Origin: Lacticaseibacillus songhuajiangensis
GTDB lineage: Bacteria; Bacillota; Bacilli; Lactobacillales; Lactobacillaceae
Direction of reading: 5' to 3'
DNA length: 64,000 nucleotides
Assembly (NCBI RefSeq): GCF_003946025.1
Contig: NZ_RHNR01000001.1
Span: forward strand, 124,001-188,000
Positions 56,038 through 64,000 of this stretch are shown here, piece by piece. The position numbers and the translations under genes were made by a program. Every line of letters starts with the position of its first letter. Positions within the stretch are counted from its first letter, which is position 1. A model generated the notes under the pieces. That model saw nothing but the letters and a program-made list of their open reading frames with translations, was not told the origin of the DNA and did no database searches.

Positions 56038-56066
56038 AGTGTAAACCTTTAGGCAAAAGATGAAAA
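56038..56066 (-). promoter_or_regulatory. Promoter of the candidate small RNA
   Basis: TTTTCA, 17 bases, TACACT on the minus strand; each hexamer matches consensus at four of six positions. Confidence 0.45.
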
Positions 56067-56189
56067 TGCCAGAGGTCTATTTGGTGTACTCTAAAAGCTA
56101 AAAATCAGCTGTACTCAGAGTAATTAAGTATGAACCACCTAGTATTGTATCGGTAAGTATTCCAATTAGATGTGATTATACCAATAGTG

Positions 56190-56218
56190 AAAAAAAGAGC
56201 CACCGTTACCGGCAGCTC
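56190..56218 (-). terminator. Intrinsic terminator of rpoE
   Basis: GAGCTGCC/GGTGGCTC stem (two wobble pairs in RNA) followed by T7 on the minus strand, 20 nt after the rpoE stop. Confidence 0.85.
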
Positions 56219-56237
56219 GCATTTTGATTAACTTAGA

Positions 56238-56804
56238 TTAAGCTTCGTCGTCATCCTCGTCATCGTCGTCGCTGAATTCGCTCAGCTGACCTTCGATGCC
56301 GTCTGGAAGAGAGTCTTCCTCGTCGTCGTTGTCCTCGTTGCCATCGTCGTCTGCGTTGTCATCGTAGTCGCCGCTGTCATCAAGGTCATCGTCGTCGTCA
56401 AGATCATCATCTTCTGGATCATCGTCGTTGTAGTCGATAACATCATCATCGTCGCCAGCGTCAGCGAGGAAGGCGTTAACCTTCTTGTGCTTCTTCTTGC
56501 GCTGTGGTGTTTCTTCTTCTTCTGGGTGGTTAACCTCTTCATCGACGGATTCGTATGGGTACCAGGAACGCAGCCCCCAGACGTTATCGCCGAGAGAGAT
56601 GAAGCTCCCGTCAATGTTCATGTCCGTGTAGAACTGTGGCAGCCGTTCACGGATTTCTTCATCACTCTTGCCCAGGAATTCCTGAATCTCGTTGGCGATA
56701 TCAACGAATGCCATCGTATCGCCTTTTTCCTCCAGGATCGCGTGGGCAACCTCGATCATGGATAACTGACTCTTGTCGGCGTCTTTGAATACGTCAAGTT
56801 TCAA
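56238..56804 (-). CDS. rpoE: DNA-directed RNA polymerase subunit delta
   Basis: A 188-residue delta subunit, found only in Firmicutes. The N-terminal HARE-HTH domain (residues 1-95: [53 protein letters not shown]) binds polymerase; the C-terminal half is an unstructured, extremely acidic tail of Asp and Glu that displaces nucleic acid and speeds recycling of the enzyme. Start is TTG behind AAAGGGG. Transcribed alone, before pyrG in the usual order. Confidence 0.96.
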   Translation of the reverse strand: MKLDVFKDADKSQLSMIEVAHAILEEKGDTMAFVDIANEIQEFLGKSDEEIRERLPQFYTDMNIDGSFISLGDNVWGLRSWYPYESVDEEVNHPEEEETPQRKKKHKKVNAFLADAGDDDDVIDYNDDDPEDDDLDDDDDLDDSGDYDDNADDDGNEDNDDEEDSLPDGIEGQLSEFSDDDDEDDDEA

Positions 56805-56855
56805 GTTAGTCGCGCCCCTTTCAACATTTTCACAGATACAATCAAATATAACCGA

Positions 56856-57293
56856 CTAAGCGCTAAAAATCAACCGCATGCGGTAATCACCCAAGTGTTC
56901 ATTATTTGCAATTAAACGGTATTCCACATACACCTGACCGTTAACCGGTTCCAATGTGTACGCCACATCAATGCGGGGTGTAATCGTATCAACCGGAATT
57001 ACCCCGTAAGGCGTCCGGTACTGCGCGTGAACCTGCTTTTCGGCAATGAACTGCAGGTGCAGGCGCGTATCGCCCTGATTACTTCCGCGGGTGAGTTCCA
57101 CGTTATTGTCACCCTTAATCTTCACCGTAACCGGCAGGTGGTCCTGATCAGGCTCCACGTACCGAATATAAATGGTGTTACCAAGCTGCACCATCTGACC
57201 GGGTTCGTCGTACTGGTGATGTTCCTGCTGGCCATCTTGCTCGACCCAGGTCTCCATCTGCACCCGTACTGGCACACCGCGTGACATATCCAT
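56856..57293 (-). CDS. DUF1934 (YwiB-like) beta-barrel protein
   Basis: A 145-residue calycin-like beta-barrel protein of the DUF1934 family, here with the typical opening PVRVQMETWVEQDGQQE and the end GQVYVEYRLIANNEHLGDYRMRLIF. The biochemical role is unknown; the gene commonly sits next to rpoE or argS in Firmicutes, as it does here (51 nt before rpoE). ATG at 57293 follows GGATGAGGATAC. Probably co-transcribed with rpoE. Confidence 0.9.
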   Translation of the reverse strand: MDMSRGVPVRVQMETWVEQDGQQEHHQYDEPGQMVQLGNTIYIRYVEPDQDHLPVTVKIKGDNNVELTRGSNQGDTRLHLQFIAEKQVHAQYRTPYGVIPVDTITPRIDVAYTLEPVNGQVYVEYRLIANNEHLGDYRMRLIFSA

Positions 57294-57378
57294 GTATCCT
57301 CATCCTTTCTTCCTGTTCATTATATTCTATAAGAGGCAAAATTGCTCATAAAGTCGCACATCTAGCCCGCTATTCTTG

Positions 57379-58275
57379 CTGTCCGTCAGCGTAAGCATGG
57401 AAAATCCCATCCGCAAGGATGGTGGAATTGAAAATAGTGGTTAGACCGAAGGTCGGAACTGGACCGGATTAGCTTTGCTCCCGGGAAGGGTGTGCGTGGG
57501 ACCGTTCCAGCCAGCTGCGCTGTCTTACACTGGCGATTTTGACGCAAACCCAGCGTCAAAATTGCGCTCCTAACGAAAATGGCGGTGTACATTTCGCACG
57601 AAGTTCATGTGCGAAACATACACTGCCATTTTCGTGGGCACGCACACCCTTCCCGTCCGCTGCCGCCAATCCGGCCCAGTTCCGACGCGCATTCACATGA
57701 CTGTGGTGGTGAATGTTTCGGGCTTCGGTGGCGAGAATGGCAGACAAAGATGAACACGAAATTAAGCAACTTTGGCATCGTGAGCGGTTCATCTAGTTGA
57801 TCAAACACCTTGAATACTTTTACCATGCGGCATACAGGAATTTCATAATCGTCCAATTGCACGGCCCATGTACAGTCGAACGTCGGTCTCAGCATTTCAG
57901 TGTCACAGCATGGGCCTCTCTCTGTAGTATTCTGCTCAGTAACGTGTCGGCCACGGAGGTGGTGGTGTGCTTGGGCGAAGTGCAGGGAACGGAGTCGGGC
58001 GAAAAGATGATTGTTTGGAGACAGGACGGCCGTATTTGCCGTCGTGGCTTCACACAATCATCTCGGGAGCGCGGAGTTGACGCTGTTCTTGCGGCAACTC
58101 CGCCAGCGGAAGACCGTGACAGCGGGCTGAAGCGGTCCCCGCCCGACGTAGTTCCCGGAGCGTAGCCCAAGCGCACCACCACCGGAGTTGCCGACTCCAC
58201 CGCCTAACGGCGTCATGAAAACGCCAAAGAGGCCCAGCGTGACTTCGTCACTGAAACGCTATCGCTGACGGACAG
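57379..58275 (+). repeat. Palindromic element copy 4 (897 bp, full length, A-type X arm)
   Basis: Full-length copy with terminal repeats CTGTCCGTCAGCG (left) and its complement (right). X arm left, Y arm right. The X arm folds at 57452-57686: GTCGGAACTGG with CCAGTTCCGAC, CCGGATT with AATCCGG, GGGAAGGGTGTGCGTG with its 16-base complement, then AAAATGGC/GCCATTTT and TTTCGCAC/GTGCGAAA. The Y arm: GGTGGTGGT (57958-57966) with ACCACCACC (58174-58182), GCTTGGGC/GCCCAAGC, then inner hairpins AGATGATTGT/ACAATCATCT and GCGGAGTT/AACTCCGC. It lies between the divergent DUF1934 and HD genes. Open frames inside are unrelated between copies. Confidence 0.9.
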
Positions 58276-58298
58276 CGATAACTTCTGGCCTGCTTTGT

Positions 58299-58327
58299 TT
58301 CCCAATTTACGAGACATATCCTATAAT
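58299..58327 (+). promoter_or_regulatory. Promoter of the HD phosphohydrolase gene
   Basis: TTCCCA (58299-58304), 17 bases, perfect TATAAT (58322-58327), about 57 nt upstream of the GTG start and just outside repeat element copy 4. Confidence 0.65.
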
Positions 58328-58383
58328 TAAGGATAGAAATTTGTTGCAGAAGTCCGCCCTCTGGACGGAGAAAGGTTGCAGCC

Positions 58384-59742
58384 GTGAATATTGAAATTTT
58401 ACCTCGCGAAAAAGTCTTTCGCGATCCTGTACACAATTACATTCCCGTTCGCTACCGTGTCATCCTTGACCTCATCAACAGCCCCGAGATGCAGCGCCTG
58501 CGCCGCATCCACCAGCTAGGTGTGGCCAACACCGTCTTCCAGGGTGCCGAACACACCCGCTTCACCCACTCGCTGGGTGTTTACGAAGTCGCTCAAGAAA
58601 TCTGTGACAATTTTGCCCAGAACTACCCGAGCCAGACACCCGGCGACGGCTTGTGGGATGATTCCGAGCGCCTCGTCGCGCTCTGCGCGGCTCTGTTGCA
58701 CGACATTGGGCACGGCGCTTATTCTCATACGTTCGAGCATATTTTTAATACTGACCATGAAGCCATTACACGGCAAATTCTTACCAGTCCCGACACCACC
58801 GTTAACAAAGTACTGCGGACCGTGGCACCTGATTTTCCGGAAAAGGTGGCTAGCGTCATTGACCACTCTTACCCGAACCCGCAAGTTGTTCAAATGATTA
58901 GCAGTCAGATTGACGCTGACCGGATGGACTACCTGCTACGCGATGCCTACAACACAGGCACCAACTACGGGCTGTTTGACCTCACCCGCATTTTGCGGGT
59001 GATGCGCCCCTATGCTGGCGGCATTGCGTTCGAACCGAACGGCATGCACGCGGTTGAGGACTACATCGTCAGCCGCTTCCAAATGTACCAGCAGATTTAC
59101 TTCCACCCCGTTTCCCGCGGGATGGAGGTCGTGCTAACGGGCATTTTGCAGCGGGCAAAAGAACTCTACGAAGACGATGCCTTCGCACCTGAGTTCACGC
59201 CAACACTGCTCCTGCCATTCTTTGAGGGTAAGTTCGACTTGCCGGACTACTTGGCGCTCGATGACGGCGTGCTGACTACCTACTTCCACTACTGGGAAAA
59301 GCACCCTGACCCAATTCTGGCGGACCTGTCCGCCCGCTTCTTGAACCGACAGCCGCTTAAATCGGCAGCCTTTAACAGTGCAACGGCGCATCTGCTGCCA
59401 GAAATGGCGGCACTCGTTGATGAGGCCGGCTTTGACAGCCACTACTATTCCGCCCGGAACTCTAGTTTTGATCTGCCTTACGACCAGTACGATCCGACCA
59501 GCGCCAGTCCGAAGACCCAGATCGAAATCATGGAGGACGACAACACACTGGAAGAGCTCTCCACGCTCAGTCCCCTGGTTGGTGCCATTACCGGTAAGGT
59601 CACTGGTGACGAACGTTTCTACTTCCCGAAAGCCATGCTGACACCAGCGGACAGCCCGGACTACAAGCCGGTATACGGCCAGTTCCAGCGCTACTTATCC
59701 AGCGGGCACGTGATTGACCCGGCTATCTACGGGCAAGACTAA
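58384..59742 (+). CDS. HD-domain phosphohydrolase (YwfO-like, dNTPase family)
   Basis: A 452-residue HD-superfamily hydrolase. The metal site is seen as HTRFTHSLGV, LLHDIGHGAYSHTFEH and DADRMDYLLRDAYNTG. The N-terminus RDPVHNYIPV is typical of the YwfO/SAMHD1-related group, for which dNTP triphosphohydrolase activity is known in some members. GTG at 58384 follows AAAGG. The last 60 residues, with an acidic MEDDNTLEELSTLS segment, are less conserved. It is followed 20 nt later by the HAD gene, so the two probably form an operon. Confidence 0.92.
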   Translation: MNIEILPREKVFRDPVHNYIPVRYRVILDLINSPEMQRLRRIHQLGVANTVFQGAEHTRFTHSLGVYEVAQEICDNFAQNYPSQTPGDGLWDDSERLVALCAALLHDIGHGAYSHTFEHIFNTDHEAITRQILTSPDTTVNKVLRTVAPDFPEKVASVIDHSYPNPQVVQMISSQIDADRMDYLLRDAYNTGTNYGLFDLTRILRVMRPYAGGIAFEPNGMHAVEDYIVSRFQMYQQIYFHPVSRGMEVVLTGILQRAKELYEDDAFAPEFTPTLLLPFFEGKFDLPDYLALDDGVLTTYFHYWEKHPDPILADLSARFLNRQPLKSAAFNSATAHLLPEMAALVDEAGFDSHYYSARNSSFDLPYDQYDPTSASPKTQIEIMEDDNTLEELSTLSPLVGAITGKVTGDERFYFPKAMLTPADSPDYKPVYGQFQRYLSSGHVIDPAIYGQD

Positions 59743-59762
59743 AGAATTTTGGAGGCAGCAAA

Positions 59763-60581
59763 ATGATTAAGTTGGTTGCTTTAGACATGGATGGCACCCT
59801 GCTCAACGAGCGGCAAGAACTCGGCCCCGCTGTTGCGGAGACTATCCGCCAGGTGCGCGCGCGGGGGGTGCGCGTCGTATTGGCAACGGGCAGGCCTCTG
59901 CCCGGCGTAATGAACTTCCTGCCCGAGCTGAACCTAGTGAGCGATGACGACTACGCCATCCCCTACAACGGCGCGCTCGTGCAAACAACGGCGAGCCAAA
60001 AGGTACTCATTGAGCATAGCTTGAGTTACGCAGACTACCTGCGCCTGTACGCGCAAGCAGCCAAGTTTGGGCTGACCATGATTGCCGAAGACCAGAGTGC
60101 CATGTACACTGACGCGCCGCTGCTCACCCACCGTGAGCTGTTCGAAGCCGTCGACACCAACATGGCAGTCAAGTTCGCCGGCCCGCAGCAAATCGCCCGC
60201 GACATTGAGTTTTCCAAAATCATGTTTTTCGCCGACAAACCGCTGCTGGACAAGGCCATGCCGCAACTAGACCCAAAGCTGCAGACTGATTTCTACGCCA
60301 ACCGCAGCGAGGACTTCCTGCTCGAGTTTGTCAGCAAGCACGCCAGCAAGGGCAACGCCCTGCGCGAACTGGCGACTAAGCTGGGCCTGCAAGCAGACGA
60401 AGTGATGGCGATGGGCGATTCGCACAACGACGTGTCCATGTTCGACTTTGCCGGCACCGGCATCGCCATGGGCAACGCCAAAGATGAACTCAAGGCCATC
60501 GCGACCGGCGTTACCGCCAGCAATAAGGATGATGGGGTTGCGGTCGCTCTGCGCCAGTACGTCCTCGACGCGCAACAATAG
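59763..60581 (+). CDS. Cof-type HAD-superfamily sugar/nucleotide phosphatase
   Basis: A 272-residue HAD-IIB phosphatase. Motif I ALDMDGTLL (two catalytic Asp), motif II VVLATGRP, the C2B cap domain (about 85-195), motif III Lys in SKHASKGNAL, and motif IV MAMGDSHNDVSMF are all present. Such enzymes dephosphorylate sugar phosphates, FMN or pyridoxal phosphate; the substrate is not predictable. ATG at 59763 follows GGAGG. Co-transcribed with the HD gene and ended by the terminator at 60.6 kb. Confidence 0.94.
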   Translation: MIKLVALDMDGTLLNERQELGPAVAETIRQVRARGVRVVLATGRPLPGVMNFLPELNLVSDDDYAIPYNGALVQTTASQKVLIEHSLSYADYLRLYAQAAKFGLTMIAEDQSAMYTDAPLLTHRELFEAVDTNMAVKFAGPQQIARDIEFSKIMFFADKPLLDKAMPQLDPKLQTDFYANRSEDFLLEFVSKHASKGNALRELATKLGLQADEVMAMGDSHNDVSMFDFAGTGIAMGNAKDELKAIATGVTASNKDDGVAVALRQYVLDAQQ

Positions 60582-60589
60582 CGTGGTCA

Positions 60590-60630
60590 ACAAAAACGCG
60601 TTCTGCCGTAATTGCGGCAGAACGCGCTTG
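60590..60630. terminator. Bidirectional intrinsic terminator
   Basis: ACGCGTTCTGCCG/CGGCAGAACGCG stem (60596-60608 with 60615-60627) between the convergent HAD and Nudix genes. Confidence 0.88.
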
Positions 60631-60640
60631 CTTGTTTAGT

Positions 60641-61099
60641 TTAGCGATTAGCCTGATCACGCATTTTGAGCCACTCACCCACCGCGTACCGGTGGGTTGG
60701 TCGCTTGAGCTGCGCCAGGGCCACGGACACCGGCATCATCATGAGCACGTTGAAATCCTCTAGCGGGTTGGCCACCACACGCAAATTATGCGCCGCGTAG
60801 AAGGTCGCCGGGTGGTAGTAATCCGTCTCGCGATGGTGAGAGTAGAAGTACTCCGCTGCCTTGCCCAGGCACTCGTCAATGTCGACGGCGACACCGAATT
60901 CCTCAAGCAGTTCGCGTGTCAACGTCTGCGCGTCGCTTTCGCCGGCCTCAACACCGCCGCCAGGCAAGAACACGGCCCCGTTGGGCGCCGCGAGGGTGAG
61001 AATCCGCTTGCCAGATGCATCCGGAATGACCGCATACACGCCGACGCGCTTTTCATACTGCAACTTCGGATCCTTAGTACCAAAAACCGGGTTCGTCAT
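60641..61099 (-). CDS. Nudix hydrolase
   Basis: A 152-residue Nudix protein with a complete Nudix box, GGVEAGESDAQTLTRELLEEFGV, matching G-x5-E-x7-REUxEExGU (given as landmarks GGVEAGE and RELLEEFGV). It hydrolyses a nucleoside diphosphate linked to another group; house-cleaning of oxidised nucleotides or breakdown of a nucleotide sugar are possible. ATG at 61099 follows AAGGCGG. Transcribed alone, divergent from the DUF218 gene. Confidence 0.93.
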   Translation of the reverse strand: MTNPVFGTKDPKLQYEKRVGVYAVIPDASGKRILTLAAPNGAVFLPGGGVEAGESDAQTLTRELLEEFGVAVDIDECLGKAAEYFYSHHRETDYYHPATFYAAHNLRVVANPLEDFNVLMMMPVSVALAQLKRPTHRYAVGEWLKMRDQANR

Positions 61100-61170
61100 A
61101 ATCGCACCGCCTTCTTATATTGCTATCATTATAAACCCATTAAATCACAAGCGAAAGGAAACCATGCACT

Positions 61171-62232
61171 TTGAATGATTTTGTATACGTGGTGCTGGCC
61201 ATGGCCGCCATCACGACACTCGCAGCGGGAATCAGCCTCACCATCGAGCCCCGACGACTCATTAACGGTTTGCTCATTAATATTGCGCTCGCGTGCGATA
61301 TCTTCTGCGGCGGCACCCTGGTGATTGCGACCGGCAAAAATTGGTTAATCTACCCGGCACTCGCGGTGTTCGGGGTCATCGTCATTCTGATTGTGCTATT
61401 CTTCGCCCTGCACCTGGTCTGGCTAATCTGGAACGCCATCATCGTCTGGCGCAAAGAAAGTCACTCGCTAGCCAACATGTTGACCCTGCTTCTCGCTGTT
61501 GCTATCGTCATCGTGGATGTTTTTGGGGTGTTTGGCCAGCGTTTTTTGCCCACCTTTATCTACGAGGCCATCAGTAGCATGATTGCACTGGGCACGGCAT
61601 ACCTGCTGTTCACCCTGTGGAATTTCTTAACTGTATTGGTCGCCTATAACCTGCGCCGACCGTTGCACAATCAAGATTTTCTGATCGTCCTCGGGGCTGG
61701 TCTGATTGACGGGCACAAGGTCTCCCGGCTACTCGGTGCGCGCATCGACGTTGCCATCGCCTACTACCAGAAACAGCGCATCAAGGGCCGGCCACTGCCA
61801 CGCATTATCTTCTCTGGCGGTCAGGGCGGCGATGAACAACTCAGTGAGGGTGCCGCAATGCGCCAGTACGCACTCGACCACGGCATCCCTGAAGAGGCCA
61901 CCCTCCTGGAAGACCGTAGCCGCACAACCTTGGAAAACATGCAATTTTCAGCACGGATTATCAACGATTTAGTCCCTGACGGCCAGTACCGGGCGCAGTT
62001 CTGCACCAACAATTACCACCTGTTCCGCGCCGGACTGTTTGCTAAAGAAGCCGGATTGAATGCCAACGGCATGGGGGCGCACACGGCGTTCTACTTCCTG
62101 CCTAATGCCACCATTCGCGAATTCGCGGCCGTCTTCCTGATGAACAAGCGCCGTCACGCCATCAGCCTGGGAATTCTAAGCATTCCTTCCTTGATTATTT
62201 TCATCGGCGGCATCGTCAACCTGTTCCATTAG
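61171..62232 (+). CDS. DUF218 (YdcF/SanA-like) membrane protein
   Basis: A 353-residue protein with five or six membrane segments in the first 165 residues, a DUF218 domain (about 170-320: FLIVLGAGLIDGHKVSRLL, FSGGQGGDEQLSEGAAMRQYA, RTTLENMQFS, FCTNNYHLFRAG) and a final membrane helix. The family binds nucleotides or sugars and is linked to envelope barrier function (SanA, ElyC), but the reaction is not settled. Start is TTG with GAAAGG about 11 nt upstream. It lies 60 nt before mscL. Confidence 0.9.
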   Translation: MNDFVYVVLAMAAITTLAAGISLTIEPRRLINGLLINIALACDIFCGGTLVIATGKNWLIYPALAVFGVIVILIVLFFALHLVWLIWNAIIVWRKESHSLANMLTLLLAVAIVIVDVFGVFGQRFLPTFIYEAISSMIALGTAYLLFTLWNFLTVLVAYNLRRPLHNQDFLIVLGAGLIDGHKVSRLLGARIDVAIAYYQKQRIKGRPLPRIIFSGGQGGDEQLSEGAAMRQYALDHGIPEEATLLEDRSRTTLENMQFSARIINDLVPDGQYRAQFCTNNYHLFRAGLFAKEAGLNANGMGAHTAFYFLPNATIREFAAVFLMNKRRHAISLGILSIPSLIIFIGGIVNLFH

Positions 62233-62292
62233 GCCAAGGCAAACTCGTATAATGATTCTAAAGACAACTTTCACAAGGGAGGAAAACGCAAA

Positions 62293-62670
62293 ATGCTCAA
62301 AGAATTCCGCGACTTTATCACCCGCGGCAACATGCTCGACTTAGCCGTTGGTGTCATCATTGGGGGTGCGTTCACCGCACTGGTTGGTTCGCTGACCACC
62401 AATCTCATCAACCCGTTGCTGTCCCTGTTCATCGGCAAGACCGACCTGAGCAAGCTGAGCTTCACCATTTTGTCCGCGAAGTTTCCAATTGGGAACTTCC
62501 TGAATGACGTCATTAACTTCATCATCATGGCCTTCGTGGTGTTCCTGTTGGTCAAAGCCGTTAACAAAATTCTGCGCAAACCGGCGCCTGAAGAAGCCGC
62601 CCCGGCAGGCCAGAGCGAACAAGAATTGCTGACGGAGATTCGTGACCTCCTCAAGCAGCAAAGCAAGTAA
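62293..62670 (+). CDS. mscL: Large-conductance mechanosensitive channel
   Basis: A 125-residue MscL: N-terminal amphipathic helix [13 protein letters not shown], first membrane helix [18 protein letters not shown] with the pore-lining glycines, periplasmic loop, second helix and the C-terminal helical bundle ([14 protein letters not shown]). The pentameric channel opens on membrane tension to release solutes on hypo-osmotic shock. ATG at 62293 follows AAGGGAGG. Confidence 0.97.
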   Translation: MLKEFRDFITRGNMLDLAVGVIIGGAFTALVGSLTTNLINPLLSLFIGKTDLSKLSFTILSAKFPIGNFLNDVINFIIMAFVVFLLVKAVNKILRKPAPEEAAPAGQSEQELLTEIRDLLKQQSK

Positions 62671-62704
62671 TCGCGCGGTTAGCACACAACAGCGTGCGCG
62701 ACAA

Positions 62705-62753
62705 CAAAAACGCCCCCGCACAGTCCTGATTCAGGATTGTGCGGGGACGTTTT
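62705..62753. terminator. Bidirectional intrinsic terminator between mscL and prs
   Basis: AAAACG-CCCCGCACA-TCCTGA and near-exact complement, with A and T runs on both sides, between convergent genes. Confidence 0.9.
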
Positions 62754-62794
62754 GGTTTAACGATGGCTAAGCGCCAAGTGGCGTCGCCAAATTT

Positions 62795-63778
62795 TTATTC
62801 AGCATCCTTGCGGAAACGGTTTTCGAAAAGTGGGGAAACTGGACGGTTTTCGTGAATGTGCTTGATGGCGCGGCCAATAAGTGGGCCCACGGAAACGGTA
62901 ACCAGCTTGTCGAGCTTCTGCTCGGCGGGCTGCTGAATGGAGTCCGTTACAACAACCTGTTCAATGACAGAGTTGTTCAGACGTTCCACAGCAGGGCCGG
63001 AGAAGACGGCGTGCGTTGCAGCAACGAGCACGGACTTAGCGCCCGCATTCTTCAGCGCAGCGGCGGCAAGCGTAATCGTGCCGGCGGTGTCAATCATGTC
63101 ATCGATGATGATGGCGTGCTTACCGTCAACGTTACCAACGATGTTCATCACTTCGGCCACGTTTGGACGAGGACGACGCTTGTCGATGATGGCGATAGGT
63201 GCCTTCAGGAACTCAGCGAGCTTCCGGGCACGGGTCACACCACCATGGTCAGGTGAAACAACAACAGTGTCGGCACCGACATAATCGTTGCTCAGGAAGT
63301 AGTCAGCCAGCAGTGGCGCACCCATCAGGTGATCGACAGGAATGTCGAAGAAGCCCTGAATCTGAGCGGCGTGCAGGTCAAGCACGAGGGCGCGGTCAGC
63401 ACCGGCGCGTTCGAGCATGTTAGCGACCAGCTTGGCTGTGATTGGTTCACGGCTACGAGCCTTACGATCCTGCCGTGCGTAACCGTAGTAAGGAATAACA
63501 ACGTTAATTGTGTGAGCAGACGCCCGCTTGAGTGCATCAATCATGATCAGCAGTTCCATCAAGTTGTCGTTGACGGGCGCTGAGGTGGACTGAATCAAGT
63601 AGATATCGTCCCCACGAATACTCTCTTCGATGTTAATCTGAATCTCACCATCGGAGAAGCGACGAACAGATGACTTACCCAGTTCGACACCAACTTCAGC
63701 CGCAATTTTCTCGGCGAGTGGCTTGTTTGAGTTCAGGGCAAAAATCTTGAGTTTCGGGTCGGCGTAATGCGCAGACAT
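62795..63778 (-). CDS. prs: Ribose-phosphate pyrophosphokinase
   Basis: A 327-residue PRPP synthetase making PRPP from ribose 5-phosphate and ATP for purine, pyrimidine, NAD, His and Trp synthesis. Seen: [19 protein letters not shown] (landmark RRFSDGE), the catalytic flexible loop [13 protein letters not shown], the PRPP loop [11 protein letters not shown], and [12 protein letters not shown]. The open frame extends to 63895, but ATG at 63778 follows GGAGGCTACC and gives the family N-terminus ([18 protein letters not shown]). prs usually follows glmU, which may lie just beyond the right edge. Confidence 0.97.
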   Translation of the reverse strand: MSAHYADPKLKIFALNSNKPLAEKIAAEVGVELGKSSVRRFSDGEIQINIEESIRGDDIYLIQSTSAPVNDNLMELLIMIDALKRASAHTINVVIPYYGYARQDRKARSREPITAKLVANMLERAGADRALVLDLHAAQIQGFFDIPVDHLMGAPLLADYFLSNDYVGADTVVVSPDHGGVTRARKLAEFLKAPIAIIDKRRPRPNVAEVMNIVGNVDGKHAIIIDDMIDTAGTITLAAAALKNAGAKSVLVAATHAVFSGPAVERLNNSVIEQVVVTDSIQQPAEQKLDKLVTVSVGPLIGRAIKHIHENRPVSPLFENRFRKDAE

Positions 63779-63861
63779 GGTAGCCTCCATATTTAGATAG
63801 TATTTTACTTCCGTATTAAAGTGTAACGGAATGTATGGAAAAAGCAAGCCGGAAACAGCTT

Positions 63862-63933
63862 GGTGTCTCATGAAAGAACATGAGACCAATCGCAATATAA
63901 AGGCGTTTTCAGCTGTGAAAACACCTTTTTTAT
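63862..63933 (+). terminator. Two hairpins at the right end, the second terminator-like
   Basis: GTCTCATG/CATGAGAC (63862-63883) and GGCGTTTTCA/TGAAAACACC (about 63902-63925), the latter followed by T7 on the plus strand and TTTATA on the minus strand. It may end a gene from outside the window. Confidence 0.5.
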
Positions 63934-64000
63934 TCTAATTCTGTTTGTTTTCAAATACGAAAGTTCGGGTTTAGCGCACCCTCGCCCGCAATTCTCTCAT

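Noticed and set aside
57605-58057. Minus-strand frame of 150 codons within palindromic element copy 4, and similar frames in the other copies
   Set aside because: The frames are not conserved between copies, run through hairpin strands and lack ribosome sites and family motifs.

Overview
The window looks like chromosome of a GC-rich member of the Lactobacillaceae. The evidence is two KxYKxGKxW-signal surface proteins (one ending in LPQTG), a close match to the Enterococcus faecium-type D-aspartate ligase, GtfA/TagE-like protein glycosyltransferases, a B. subtilis-type pyrG attenuator, RNA polymerase delta subunit, zinc-free L31, and frequent TTG/GTG starts behind strong GGAGG sites. A high-GC Lacticaseibacillus or Schleiferilactobacillus relative fits, but species cannot be fixed from this sequence. 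I see no tRNA, rRNA, CRISPR array, prophage or transposase gene.

Layout. 1-16.1 kb: an operon on the minus strand of two glycosyltransferases followed by a giant Ala/Ser-rich lectin adhesin that runs off the left edge (more than 4,300 codons). 16.9-18.7 kb: universal stress protein and D-aspartate ligase. 18.9-19.7 kb: a roughly 790-nt candidate structured noncoding RNA with its own promoter, a 10-bp 5'-3' closing helix and an intrinsic terminator. 19.8-24.8 kb: pyrimidine-nucleoside phosphorylase, a transporter, DNA repair glycosylase, stress protein and XRE regulator. 25.5-42 kb: small metabolic and envelope operons (tyrosine phosphatase, CorC/HlyC protein, DegV, hydrolase, MarR, Bcr/CflA efflux, prolyl aminopeptidase, P-type ATPase, amidase, Tpx-like protein). 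41.8-46.8 kb: cshA, murF and two less-known genes. 47.4-51.7 kb: a second LPXTG adhesin split by one in-frame stop codon. 52.2-57.3 kb: rpmE2, murA, pyrG, rpoE and DUF1934, with an attenuator and a candidate small RNA. 58.4-63.8 kb: HD phosphohydrolase, HAD phosphatase, Nudix, DUF218 protein, mscL and prs.

The most unusual content is noncoding. Four copies (24.8, 29.7, 35.0 and 57.4 kb) of a 0.65-0.9 kb element with terminal inverted repeats carry no convincing gene but consist of two large nested hairpin arms. Stems differ in sequence between copies but stay paired through compensatory changes, so the structure itself appears to be under selection. Together with the long candidate RNA at 18.9-19.7 kb, a 109-nt hairpin in the cshA leader and two candidate small RNAs, the window is rich in structured RNA or structured DNA.

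Functionally, many genes serve the cell envelope: D-Asp ligase, MurF, MurA and amidase in peptidoglycan, the adhesin operon in surface glycoprotein display, and MscL, the P-type ATPase and CorC/HlyC in membrane homeostasis. PyrG, prs, Pdp, Nudix and the HD protein deal with nucleotides.
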